From assembly GCF_015645445.1 (NCBI RefSeq), contig NZ_JADOGI010000006.1, positions 42,846-106,845 of the forward strand: DNA of 64,000 nt, read 5' to 3'. Origin of the DNA: Nonomuraea cypriaca. Its GTDB lineage: Bacteria; Actinomycetota; Actinomycetes; Streptosporangiales; Streptosporangiaceae. Every line of letters starts with the position of its first letter. Positions within the stretch are counted from its first letter, which is position 1. A model generated the notes under the pieces. The model did no database searches. It was not told the DNA's origin and saw only the letters and a program-made list of their open reading frames with translations. Made by a program: the position numbers and the translations under genes. Positions 55,840 to 64,000 of the stretch are shown here, piece by piece.

Positions 55840-57812
55840 AAGCCGGGGCCCCTGCCCATGTCGCCGTCCCGCTCGGCGACGACGGAGTTGGGGTTGGCGC
55901 CGCCAGGAGTGAGCTTCGGCCAGCGTCCCTTCGGCGAGGCCACCACGCCGGGCGCCACCCGGTCGCTGATCTCGACGTCGGCCAGGAACTCGCCGCCGTC
56001 GTTGTGCACGCGTACCCGCTGGCCGTCCGTCAGGCCGCGGGCCGCCGCGTCGGCCGGGTTGACCAGCACCACCGGGTCCTTGGCCCGCCGGCGCAGCTCG
56101 GGGTTGTTGCCGAAGGTCGTGTTGAGGAACGTGTGAGACGCGGGCGTGACCAGAGCCAGCGGGTACGCGGAACGCCCGGCCGTCCGGGCCGTGTGGGGCG
56201 GCGTGTACGCCTGGCCGGACGGCGGGAAGCGCAACCGTCCTGACGGCGTCGGGAAGCCCTCGGCGAACGGCGCAAAGGGCACCGGATAGTTCATCCGCAC
56301 CCAGCCCTCCTTGCGCAGCCGGTCGAGCGTGACGCCGTCCAGGGACGGATGCCCGCTGGACAGCAACTGCTCGGCCAGCTCCAGGTCCGAGTCGTACAGC
56401 GAAGGCTCGGTCATCCCCATGTGCGCCGCCAGCCGCCGGAATGTCTCGGTCGTCGAGAGGCACTCGCCGGGCGGCTCGACGGCGGGCTCGTTCCACAGCA
56501 GGTAGAGGTGGCCGTAGCCGGCGTGCAGGTCGTGGTGCTCGGTCTGCATGGTCGCGGGCAGCACGATGTCGGCGTAGTCCACGGTGTCGGTCGGGAACTG
56601 CTCCATCACGACCGTGAACAGGTCCTCGCGGGCGAGTTGCCGCCTGATGGCGTTCGCGTCGGGGGAGGAGCCCACCGGGTTGGCCGCGTACACCCACAGG
56701 CACTTCACGTCGTCGAGCTGGGAGGCCGCCTTGGTCATGACCAGAGTGCGGACCGGCTTGTCCAGCAGGTCGTCGCGGGTGTCGATGTCGAAGTGGACGT
56801 GGTCGCTGGTGGAGTACGCCATGCCGCCGCCAGGGTGCCGCCAGTCGCCGGTGACGCCGGGGATGGCGGCGATCGTCCGCAGCGCCGTGCCGCCCCCCGC
56901 GTGCCGCTGGAGGCCCTGGGTGGCGCGGATGGCGGTCGGGCGGGTGTGGGCCAGCCGCATCCCCAGGCTGTGGACGGCGGCGGCGGGGATGCCGGTGATC
57001 TCGGCCACCTTCTGGATGGGATGGCTCAGGATCTCCTGACGGAACTCCGCCCAGCCCTCGGTGTGCGCGGCCAGGAACTCCTCGTCCTGCGCGTTCTCCG
57101 CCAGCACGACGTTGAGCAGCCCGAGCGCGAGCGCGGCGTCGGTGCCAGGCCGGATCGCCAGGTGCTCGTCGGCCTGGTCGGCGGTCCTGGTGCGGATGGG
57201 GTCGATGGCGACGACGTACGCGCCGTTCGCCTTCGCGTCCTGGACGAACTTCCACAGGTGGTGGCCGGTGGTCAGCGGGTTCGTGCCCCAGAGCAGGATG
57301 AGCTTGGACAGGGCGAAGTTCTCCGGGTCCATGCCGGCCGCGGTGCCGTTCGTCCGCCGCAGGCCGCTGCCGCCGGCGGACGAGCAGATGTTGAGCCAGT
57401 GCTTGGAGGCGCCGAGCACGTTCCAGAACCGCCGACCGGCCACGCCCTCGCAGCCCTGAAGGTAGCCGAGCGTGCCGGTGCCCAGGTAGGGCCAGATCGC
57501 CTCGCCGCCGTGCTCGGCGGCGATGCCGCGCAGGCGTACCGAGATCTCCTCCAGCGCCTCGTCCCACGTGATCCGCTCGAACTGTCCCGAGCCCTTCGGC
57601 CCGGTACGCCGCAGCGGGTACAGGATGCGGTCCTCGGCCTGGGTGTGCTCCAGGTAGCGGTTGACCTTCACGCAGAGCGCGCCCCTGGTGTAGGGCTGGT
57701 CCGGGTTGCCGCGTAGTTTGACCGCCTTGCCGTTCTCGACGGTGACGATCCAGGAGCATGTGTCCGGGCAGTCCAGCGGACATGCCCCCAAAACCCTCAA
57801 TTCGCCCGACAT
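55803..57812 (-). CDS. Molybdopterin oxidoreductase (formate dehydrogenase / BisC-like)
   Basis: 669 aa. An N-terminal 4Fe-4S motif CPLDCPDTC (Cys11, Cys15, Cys19) with a fourth Cys at 47, then the Mo-bis-MGD fold: GLLNVVLAENAQDEE, VVLVNPADAAARGLTDGQRVRVHN. Cys143 in LNICSSAGG could be the Mo ligand. No NAD or Fe-S partner subunits are adjacent, so electron acceptor and substrate are unknown. Start at MSGELRVLGACP. Confidence 0.9.
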   Translation of the reverse strand: MSGELRVLGACPLDCPDTCSWIVTVENGKAVKLRGNPDQPYTRGALCVKVNRYLEHTQAEDRILYPLRRTGPKGSGQFERITWDEALEEISVRLRGIAAEHGGEAIWPYLGTGTLGYLQGCEGVAGRRFWNVLGASKHWLNICSSAGGSGLRRTNGTAAGMDPENFALSKLILLWGTNPLTTGHHLWKFVQDAKANGAYVVAIDPIRTRTADQADEHLAIRPGTDAALALGLLNVVLAENAQDEEFLAAHTEGWAEFRQEILSHPIQKVAEITGIPAAAVHSLGMRLAHTRPTAIRATQGLQRHAGGGTALRTIAAIPGVTGDWRHPGGGMAYSTSDHVHFDIDTRDDLLDKPVRTLVMTKAASQLDDVKCLWVYAANPVGSSPDANAIRRQLAREDLFTVVMEQFPTDTVDYADIVLPATMQTEHHDLHAGYGHLYLLWNEPAVEPPGECLSTTETFRRLAAHMGMTEPSLYDSDLELAEQLLSSGHPSLDGVTLDRLRKEGWVRMNYPVPFAPFAEGFPTPSGRLRFPPSGQAYTPPHTARTAGRSAYPLALVTPASHTFLNTTFGNNPELRRRAKDPVVLVNPADAAARGLTDGQRVRVHNDGGEFLADVEISDRVAPGVVASPKGRWPKLTPGGANPNSVVAERDGDMGRGPGFHDNLVELSVSL

Positions 57813-58001
57813 GGGACATAGCCTACGTCCCGCGTCCGTCGGAGCACCTGGCGGAAAATCAGGGGTGAACGGCCTGAGCCCCACCGTGTAGCCTGCCTCC
57901 GCAGGCTGTCGGCGGGCCCGGTGCGACGACTGCGGCACCATTGAGCACACTGGAATGTAGAGATCGTACGGTCCGGCCGGGAAGGTGCAGAATCACTATC
58001 G

Positions 58002-60434
58002 GTGGCCGAAATCACGGAACGAGATGACGCGGCGGACCTCGCGGAGGGGGATCCAGCCGTGGCCGAGTCGCGCGCTGACAACGAAATCTACGTCGTAGAG
58101 CCGCTCCTGCCCCAGCGTCTTCGCCGTCCCTCCGACCTGCTGCGCTTCATCGCCACGCTCGTCGTGCTCGGCGCGGTCATCCTGCTCGCCCTGGTCGCCA
58201 AGCAGACGCTCATCGGTCTGGAGGCCGACGTCAAGGAGGGGGCGGAGCTCGTACCACTGCTGAGCAGGATCGCGGCGTTCCTCGGCGGCGCGGCCGTGCT
58301 CGTCGTGCCCGCGGCCTTCGCCGTCGAGCGGGTCTTCCACCGCGACGGGCTGCGGGTCGCGGAAGGGCTGATCGCCGCGATCGTCGGCATGGCCGGGTCG
58401 TTCCTGCTCGGGCAGTGGCTGGTCGGGGGCAACCTGCACGACCTGCGCGTGCTGCTGACCGGCGACCGGGCGATCGAGCCGCTGAACACGCTGCTCACCT
58501 CGGTCATCGCCTACTCCACCGCGGTCCGCATCTCGCGCCGGCCCACGTGGCGGATGCTGATGTGGGCCACCGTCGCCCTCTACATCCTGGCGTTCTTCTC
58601 CGGCCGGCAGATCACGATCCCGAGCGCCATCGTCACGGTGCTGGTCGGCATGGCCATCGGCTACGCCACCCTCTACAGCGTCGGCAGCCCCAACACCAGG
58701 CCGGCGGGCTCCGCCGTGGTGGCCGCGCTGCGCAAGCTGTCGTTCTCGGTGGTCTCGGCCCGCCGCATCGAGGACGACCACCAGGGCAGCCGCCGCTACG
58801 CCGTCGGGCTCCACGACGGCAGCGGCCTCGACGTCACGGTGCTCGACCGTGACCGGCAGGTGGCAGGGCTGCCGTACCGGCTGTGGCGGCGCTTCAGGCT
58901 CCACTCCGAGACCAGGCGCCGCGCGATCAGGTCGCTCAGGGCCGAGCTCGAACGCGAGGCGCTCATGGCGTACGCCGCCCAGGCCGCGGGCGCGAGCACG
59001 CCCAGGCTGCTCGGCACCAGCGAGATCGGCACCGAGGCCGCCCTGCTCGCCTACGAGCACCTGGAGACGCGTCCGCTCGAGGAGGTGCCGGACGCGGAGA
59101 TCGACGACGCCCTGCTCGCCCAGATCTGGGAGCAGGTCGAGCTGCTGCAGATCCAGCGCCTGGCGCACCGGCGGCTGACCGGCGACAGCATCCACCTCGA
59201 CCGGGCCGGCCGCGTCGTGCTCACCGACGCGCGCAGCGGCGAGATCGCCGCCGGAGACCTCCTGCTCAGGCTCGACGTCGCCCAGCTCCTCACCTACCTG
59301 TCGCTGCGCGTCGGCCCGGAACGCTCGGTCCGTGCCGCGGCCGCGGTGATGGGCCCCGAGGCGCTGGCCGCGGCCCTGCCGCTGCTCCAGCGCATCGCCC
59401 TCACCAGGGAGACCCGCGCGGCCCTGGCCAAGGCCAAGAACGTCCTGCCCGGCATCCGCGACCACATCGTCGCGCTCAAACCCCAGGGGAAGGTCGAGGA
59501 GGTACGCCTCGAGCGGTTCAGGCCGCGCACCCTGGTCACGATCATCGCCAGCGCGCTGGCCGCGTACATCGTGCTTTCCCAGCTCAGCCGGGTCGACGTC
59601 TACCACGTGTTCACCACGGCCAACTGGGCCTGGTCGGGGCTGGCGCTGGTCGCCTCGTTCGTCAGCTTCGTCGCCGCCGCGCTGATGCTGCGCGGATTCG
59701 TGCCGGAACGCCTGCCGCTGTGGCGTACGGTGCTCGTGCAGTTCGCCGCGTCGTTCGTCAAGCTCGTCGCGCCCGCCGCGGTGGGCGGAGTCGCGATCAA
59801 CACCCGCTACCTGCAAAAACGCGGCATCTCACCGGCGCTCGCGGTGGCCAGCGTGGGCGCCTCGCAGCTCATCATGCTGGTCTTCCACATCGGGTTGCTG
59901 CTGATGTTCGCCTACATCACGGGCTCCAGCACCAACACCGCGTTCACGCCGTCGCGGGGGCTCGTCCTGGCGTTGCTCGCGGTGGCGGTGCTGGTCGTGG
60001 TGGTGCTGGGCGTGCCGCCGCTGCGCAGGCTGATCACCGTGCGGATGCGCAGGTTGTTCTCCAACGTGCTGCCCAGGCTGCTCGACGTGCTGCAGTCGCC
60101 GCGCAAGATGATCGAGGCGTGCGTGGGCACGTTGATGATCACCCTCGCGTTCGTGGCCTGCCTGAACGCCTGCGTGGCGGCGTTCGGCGGCGAGATCAGC
60201 TTCACCGCCGTCGCCGTCGTCTACCTCACGGCGAACGCGATCGGCTCGGCCGCGCCCACACCCGGCGGTCTGGGCGCGGTCGAAGGCGCTCTCACGGTCG
60301 GCCTGAGCCTGGCCGGGCTGTCGCCCGAGCTGGCCACGTCGGCCGTGCTGCTGCACCGGCTGCTCACGTTCTGGCTGCCGGTGCTGCCCGGCTGGGCCTC
60401 CTTCACGTACCTCCAACGGCACGAAGCCCTGTGA
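58002..60434 (+). CDS. Lysylphosphatidylglycerol synthase-like membrane protein with kinase-like middle domain
   Basis: 810 aa from GTG 58002. About seven helices (residues 45-235), then a soluble part that looks kinase-like (LLAYEHLETRPLEEVPD, HRRLTGDSIHLDRAGRVVLTD), then a second block of helices with LVAPAAVGGVAINTRYLQKRGIS and APTPGGLGAVEGAL, the LPG-synthase/flippase signature. No tRNA-type aminoacyl transfer domain is seen. Probably a lipid or polyprenol flippase with a nucleotide- or ligand-binding middle. Confidence 0.85.
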   Translation: MAEITERDDAADLAEGDPAVAESRADNEIYVVEPLLPQRLRRPSDLLRFIATLVVLGAVILLALVAKQTLIGLEADVKEGAELVPLLSRIAAFLGGAAVLVVPAAFAVERVFHRDGLRVAEGLIAAIVGMAGSFLLGQWLVGGNLHDLRVLLTGDRAIEPLNTLLTSVIAYSTAVRISRRPTWRMLMWATVALYILAFFSGRQITIPSAIVTVLVGMAIGYATLYSVGSPNTRPAGSAVVAALRKLSFSVVSARRIEDDHQGSRRYAVGLHDGSGLDVTVLDRDRQVAGLPYRLWRRFRLHSETRRRAIRSLRAELEREALMAYAAQAAGASTPRLLGTSEIGTEAALLAYEHLETRPLEEVPDAEIDDALLAQIWEQVELLQIQRLAHRRLTGDSIHLDRAGRVVLTDARSGEIAAGDLLLRLDVAQLLTYLSLRVGPERSVRAAAAVMGPEALAAALPLLQRIALTRETRAALAKAKNVLPGIRDHIVALKPQGKVEEVRLERFRPRTLVTIIASALAAYIVLSQLSRVDVYHVFTTANWAWSGLALVASFVSFVAAALMLRGFVPERLPLWRTVLVQFAASFVKLVAPAAVGGVAINTRYLQKRGISPALAVASVGASQLIMLVFHIGLLLMFAYITGSSTNTAFTPSRGLVLALLAVAVLVVVVLGVPPLRRLITVRMRRLFSNVLPRLLDVLQSPRKMIEACVGTLMITLAFVACLNACVAAFGGEISFTAVAVVYLTANAIGSAAPTPGGLGAVEGALTVGLSLAGLSPELATSAVLLHRLLTFWLPVLPGWASFTYLQRHEAL

Positions 60435-60474
60435 ACGACGCTCAGCCGACCTCCAACGGCACGAGGGACCGTGA

Positions 60475-61470
60475 TCAGCGGGCCGCCGTTCTCGGTTCGG
60501 TGATCTTGTCGATGGCGGCGAGCTCGTCCGCGGTGAAGGCCGGGCCGTCCACGCAGGCCACGTTGTCCTCCAGCTGCCCGACGCTGCTCGCCCCGATCAG
60601 CACGCTCGTCACCCTCGGGTCCCTGAGCGTCCACGACAGCGCCATCTGAGCCAGGGTCTGCCCCCTCGCCCCGGCGATCTCGTTGAGGTCGCGCGCCAGC
60701 TCCCGATCGATCTGGTCGGCGCTGAGGAACCGGCTCGTCGCCGCCCGCGAGTCGGCGGGCACGCCCTCCAGGTAACGGTCGGTCAGCAGGCCCTGCGCGA
60801 GCGGTGAGAACGCGATGCAGCCCATGCCTGCTTCCTCCAGCGCGTCCAGCAGCCCGCCTTCGATCCACCGGTTGATCATGGAGTAGGACGGCTGGTGGAT
60901 GAGCAGCGGCGTGCCCAGCTCCCGCATGATCCGGGCGGCCTGGGTGGTCTGCTCGGCCGAGTAGTTGGAGATGCCGGCGTAGAGCGCCTTGCCCGAGCGC
61001 ACCGCCCGGTCCAGCGCCCCCATGGTCTCCTCAAGCGGCGTCTCCGGGTCGGGACGATGGCTGTAGAAGACGTCGACGTAGTCCAGGCCCATGCGGGTGA
61101 GCGACTGGTCGAGGCTGGCCAGGACGTACTTGCGCGAGCCCCACTCGCCGTACGGGCCGGGCCACATGTCGTACCCGGCCTTGGTGGAGATGATCAGCTC
61201 ATCCCGATATTTCGCGAAATCCTCGTGGAAGATCCGGCCGAAGTTCCGCTCTGCGGAGCCGTACGGGACGCCGTAATTGTTGGCCAGATCGAAGTGCGTG
61301 ACCCCGAGGTCGAACGCCCGCCGCAGGATCGCCCGCGAGTTCTCGATCGGCCGGTTGTCGCCGAAGTTGTGCCACAGGCCCAGCGAGACCGCGGGCAGCT
61401 TGAGCCCGCTGCGCCCGCTGCGGTTGTACGGCTGGCGCTCGTAACGCCGGTCGTCGGCCTGAAATGTCAT
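60475..61470 (-). CDS. Aldo/keto reductase
   Basis: 331 aa. Starts MTFQADDRRYERQPYNRSG; catalytic Tyr in NNYGVPYGSAE, Lys in ISTKAGYDMW, His in FYSHRPDPETPLEE. NADPH-dependent; resembles the L-glyceraldehyde-3-phosphate reductase subgroup, but the substrate is not certain. Start overlaps the oligopeptidase stop (ATGA). Confidence 0.93.
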   Translation of the reverse strand: MTFQADDRRYERQPYNRSGRSGLKLPAVSLGLWHNFGDNRPIENSRAILRRAFDLGVTHFDLANNYGVPYGSAERNFGRIFHEDFAKYRDELIISTKAGYDMWPGPYGEWGSRKYVLASLDQSLTRMGLDYVDVFYSHRPDPETPLEETMGALDRAVRSGKALYAGISNYSAEQTTQAARIMRELGTPLLIHQPSYSMINRWIEGGLLDALEEAGMGCIAFSPLAQGLLTDRYLEGVPADSRAATSRFLSADQIDRELARDLNEIAGARGQTLAQMALSWTLRDPRVTSVLIGASSVGQLEDNVACVDGPAFTADELAAIDKITEPRTAAR

Positions 61471-63557
61471 GACGTGCCTTTCTCGATGATCCATGAGAGC
61501 GCGAAGGCCTCCTCACGCCAGGCGTCGTAACGCCCACTGCGCCCGCCGTGCCCCGCGCCCATCTCCGTCTTGAGCAGGAACGGCCCGCCGCTCGCCGACG
61601 CCCGCAGCCTGGCGATCCACTTCGCGGGCTCGTGGTAGAGGACGCGCGTGTCGTTCAGGCTGGTGATCGCCAGAATCGGCGGGTATGGCCCGCCGTCGAC
61701 GTTCTCGTACGGTGTGTAGCTCTTCATATATGCGTAGACGTCCGGGTTGTGCAGCGGGTCGCCCCATTCATCCCATTCGATCACGGTAAGCGGGAGCGAC
61801 GGATCCAGGATGGTGTTCAGCGCGTCCACGAACGGCACCTCGGCCACCACGCCCGCGAACTCCCCGGGCGCCAGGTTCGCCGCCGCGCCCATCAGCAGGC
61901 CGCCCGCTGAGCCGCCCCTGGCGATGATCCGCTCGCTCCAGCCGGTCGCCTTCAGATGCCCGGCCACGGCCACGAAGTCGGTGAACGTGTTGCGCTTCCT
62001 GGTCAGCTTGCCGTCCTCGTACCAGCGGCGGCCCATCTCGCCGCCGCCCCGCACGTGCGCGACCGCGAAGACGAACCCGCGGTCGAGCAGCGACAGCCTG
62101 GGGACGGAGAAACTCGGGTCGATGGAGGTCTCGTAGCTGCCGTACCCGTACAGCACGGTGGGGGCGGGCCTGCCGGTGTCCTTGCGCTTCACGAGGGAGA
62201 CGGGGATCTTCGTGCCGTCCTCGGCCGTGGCCCACTCGCGGAACTGCTCGTAGTCCGCCGGGTCGTAGCCGCCCAGGACCGGGCGCCGCTTGAGCAGGAT
62301 CAGCTCGTGGGTGTCGAGCTGGTAGTCGTACACGCTGGGCGGCGTCACCATGCTGGTGTACGCCAGCCGCAGCCTCCTCGTCGTGAACTCGGGGTTGCCG
62401 GCCGGCCCGACGTCGTAGAGCGGCTCGGGAAAGTCGATCTCGTACGCGTTCCGCTCGGCGGCCTCGATCCGCTCCCGCCACTGCTCGCGGCCGCCCGGGT
62501 AGGGCAGCACGCGCAGGCCGGTCAGCCCGTCGCGGCGGAAGTGGACGACGGCGTGGTCCGAGAACGCGTCGACCTCCAGGAGCCTGGTGTCCTCCCGGTG
62601 GGCGATCAGGGGGGTCCAGTCGCCGGGGGCGTCGAGCGGGGCCGTGGCCAGCTCGAAGTTCTCGGCGTTCTCGTTGTGGTGGATGTAGAAGAAGTCGCCC
62701 GCGTGCTCGACGCCGTACTCGACGCCGGTCTTCCTGGGACGCACGACCTGGAACTCGCCCGCGGGGTTCGTCGCGTCGAGGATGCGTACCTCACTGGTGA
62801 TCTTGCTGCCCGCGCCCAGCACCAGGTACTTCTCGCTGCGCGTCAGCCCGACGCCGACCCAGTAACGCTCGTCGTGCTCCTCGTAGACCAGCACGTCCTC
62901 CTGGGTGCCCAGGGTGTGCCGGTAGACCTGGTACGGCCGCCAGGCGTCGTCGACGCGCGTGTAGAAGAACGCCGAGCCGTCGGCCGACCAGGCGCCGCCG
63001 TAGAAGATGTCCTTGATCTCGTCGGACAGTACCTCGCCGGTCTCGAGGTTCTTGAACCGGAGGGTGAAGCGCTCGTCGCCCTTGTAGTCGGTGGAGTACG
63101 CCACCATCGTGCCGTCCGGGGTGACGGCGCTGGTGCCGATCGAGAAGAACGGGCTGTCGCCGGCGAGCTCGTTGCCGTCGAGGATCACCTGCTCCCGCTC
63201 CAGCCGGACGTCAGGGGTGATCTCCGGGGGCGCGTCGCCGTTCGCGGGGACGCGGCAGGACACGCCGTACTGCTTGCCTTCCTCGGTACGGCTGAAGTAC
63301 CACCACGAGCCCTTGCGGCTGGGCACCGACAGGTCCGTCTCCTGTGTGCGGCCCTTGATCTCCTGGAACACCTGCTCCTGGAGCTCGGAGAGGTGAGCGG
63401 TCTCCTGTTTCAGAAAGTCGTTCTCGGCCTCCAGATAGGCGGTCGTATCGGGATCTTCCTTGTTGCTCAGCCAGGCGTACTCGTCGATGACGGTGTCGCC
63501 GTGATGGATGCGCTCAGTCGGGATCTTCTTCGCCACTGGCGGCGTGTTGCTGCTCAC
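61467..63557 (-). CDS. ptrB: Oligopeptidase B-like S9 family peptidase
   Basis: 696 aa. A beta-propeller N-terminal part is followed by an alpha/beta-hydrolase domain with Ser550 in ARGGSAGGLL, Asp in SLNDTRVLYHEP and His in GAGHGG. EYAWLSNKEDPDTTAYL at the start is characteristic. It cleaves short peptides after basic residues in the cytoplasm. GTG start. Coupled to the aldo/keto reductase. Confidence 0.95.
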   Translation of the reverse strand: MSSNTPPVAKKIPTERIHHGDTVIDEYAWLSNKEDPDTTAYLEAENDFLKQETAHLSELQEQVFQEIKGRTQETDLSVPSRKGSWWYFSRTEEGKQYGVSCRVPANGDAPPEITPDVRLEREQVILDGNELAGDSPFFSIGTSAVTPDGTMVAYSTDYKGDERFTLRFKNLETGEVLSDEIKDIFYGGAWSADGSAFFYTRVDDAWRPYQVYRHTLGTQEDVLVYEEHDERYWVGVGLTRSEKYLVLGAGSKITSEVRILDATNPAGEFQVVRPRKTGVEYGVEHAGDFFYIHHNENAENFELATAPLDAPGDWTPLIAHREDTRLLEVDAFSDHAVVHFRRDGLTGLRVLPYPGGREQWRERIEAAERNAYEIDFPEPLYDVGPAGNPEFTTRRLRLAYTSMVTPPSVYDYQLDTHELILLKRRPVLGGYDPADYEQFREWATAEDGTKIPVSLVKRKDTGRPAPTVLYGYGSYETSIDPSFSVPRLSLLDRGFVFAVAHVRGGGEMGRRWYEDGKLTRKRNTFTDFVAVAGHLKATGWSERIIARGGSAGGLLMGAAANLAPGEFAGVVAEVPFVDALNTILDPSLPLTVIEWDEWGDPLHNPDVYAYMKSYTPYENVDGGPYPPILAITSLNDTRVLYHEPAKWIARLRASASGGPFLLKTEMGAGHGGRSGRYDAWREEAFALSWIIEKGTS

Positions 63558-63742
63558 GTGGGGAGTCTATGTTCGGCCGTGATCGTTCTGTGGCCGGAGA
63601 AGACGACGAACGCGTCCCGAGTGGTCGGGAGCGCTGCTAATCTTTAGAAGTCGACGCGGCAGTGCGGCGCAATCCTCCTCCTTCACCCAGGTGATGTCGG
63701 AGTGTGCTGTCTCCGTGTCTTCATTGTTCAAGTCGAGTGAAT

Positions 63743-63772
63743 TTGACAGAGACTTGAACGGCTGAGAAGATT
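63743..63772 (+). promoter_or_regulatory. rrn promoter
   Basis: Consensus -35 TTGACA (63743-63748), an 18-base spacer, and -10 candidate AAGATT (63767-63772). One strong promoter is visible; additional upstream ones may exist. Confidence 0.65.
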
Positions 63773-63842
63773 AAGACACAACGAAATGAACGCCCCTGAG
63801 CGGGAATGTGAAAGTTCCTGTGAGGGTGTACGCGGCCGTTTC

Positions 63843-63912
63843 TTGAGAACTCAACAGTGTGTTAAAAGCCAGTGCATGTTTTACATGTATGACCCCGTCA
63901 TTGGTTTGACGG
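63843..63912 (+). promoter_or_regulatory. rRNA leader with conserved TTGAGAACTCAA element
   Basis: TTGAGAACTCAACAGTGTG (63843-63861) is the conserved leader element of actinobacterial rRNA operons, linked to antitermination or processing. A second hairpin CCGTCA/TGACGG follows at 63895-63912. Confidence 0.75.
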
Positions 63913-63952
63913 ATTCCTTTTGAAGGTTGGGATTTTCATTCCCTCCAGGCAT

Positions 63953-64000
63953 TTTTTGGAGAGTTTGATCCTGGCTCAGGACGAACGCTGGCGGCGTGCT
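63953..64000 (+). rRNA. rrs: 16S rRNA, first about 48 bases
   Basis: AGAGTTTGATCCTGGCTCAG, the universal 16S 5' region, starts at 63960, so the mature end is near 63953. The gene runs off the window. Confidence 0.97.

Larger units (their letters stand above)
63558..63952 (+). other. 395-bp rRNA operon promoter and leader region
   Basis: No protein gene. Contains a promoter, the conserved antitermination-type leader and the processing region of the 16S rRNA gene that begins near 63953. The sequence is distinctly AT-richer than its neighbours. Confidence 0.8.

Noticed and set aside
61956..63647. Long frame antisense to oligopeptidase B
   Set aside because: Shadow frame of GC-rich codons.
63905..63930. 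Second promoter with TTGACG close to the 16S gene
   Set aside because: It would start inside or next to the mature 16S end; the sequence is part of a leader hairpin.

Overview
The window is very GC-rich actinobacterial chromosome, most like Streptosporangiales (Nonomuraea or Streptosporangium type). The evidence is BldC, a DUF3073 protein, a PurS/PurQ/PurL purine enzyme split, DUF6458 and Dabb proteins, many GTG starts and an actinobacterial rRNA leader. It is ordinary core chromosome with a few accessory patches. I saw no prophage, integrase, transposase, CRISPR array or tRNA gene. The genus is inferred, not proven.

Layout. 0-10 kb: a cell-surface DUF916-type protein cut by the window edge, a PadR/HAAS-RDD/CPBP operon, a secreted arabinofuranosidase-type glycoside hydrolase with a cellulose-binding module, a TrmB/LuxR-type regulator and a large secreted subtilase. 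10-13 kb: a deletion scar joining two gene 3' ends, then a TetR regulator and an alpha/beta hydrolase. 13-22 kb: lpdA, a tautomerase, an orphan response regulator, pyrD, a cell-wall amidase coupled to a GH20 hexosaminidase, and LacI and TetR regulators. 22-30 kb: bldC, a conserved unknown, valine/leucine dehydrogenase, DUF3073, purM, purF, a proline-rich membrane protein and a sterol-carrier-like protein. 30-41 kb: phoX behind a probable PHO box, an ABC exporter, an MFS pump with a divergent TetR, a reductase of the methylenetetrahydrofolate reductase fold, a broken MFS gene, and a membrane adenylate cyclase co-directional with a Crp regulator. 41-50 kb: purL-purQ and purS with an RsbW-like ATPase gene between purQ and purS, then the divergent E1alpha/E1beta/E2 oxo-acid dehydrogenase operon. 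50-64 kb: a metallo-hydrolase, an acyl-CoA dehydrogenase, a methyltransferase, a guanidine-III riboswitch with a Gdx guanidinium exporter, acetyltransferases, a molybdopterin oxidoreductase, an LPG-synthase-like membrane protein, an aldo/keto reductase, oligopeptidase B, and the promoter, leader and first bases of a 16S rRNA gene.

The genes form several functional groups. Purine synthesis is split between purM-purF and purL-purQ-purS. The dehydrogenase complex has E1 and E2 at 45-49 kb and a possible E3 (lpdA) at 13 kb. The cyclase and Crp form a likely cAMP module.

The most unusual feature is between purF and purM. A 71-bp tandem repeat there forms a chain of three micro-ORFs, each carrying its own ribosome binding site in its last codons and linked to the next by an ATGA or GTGA stop/start overlap. 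A similar single leader ORF precedes the E1alpha gene. Other strong leads are the guanidine-III riboswitch, the 31-residue insertion in PurL, the ATPase gene inside the purS-purQ cluster, and two deletion-scar pseudogene sites.
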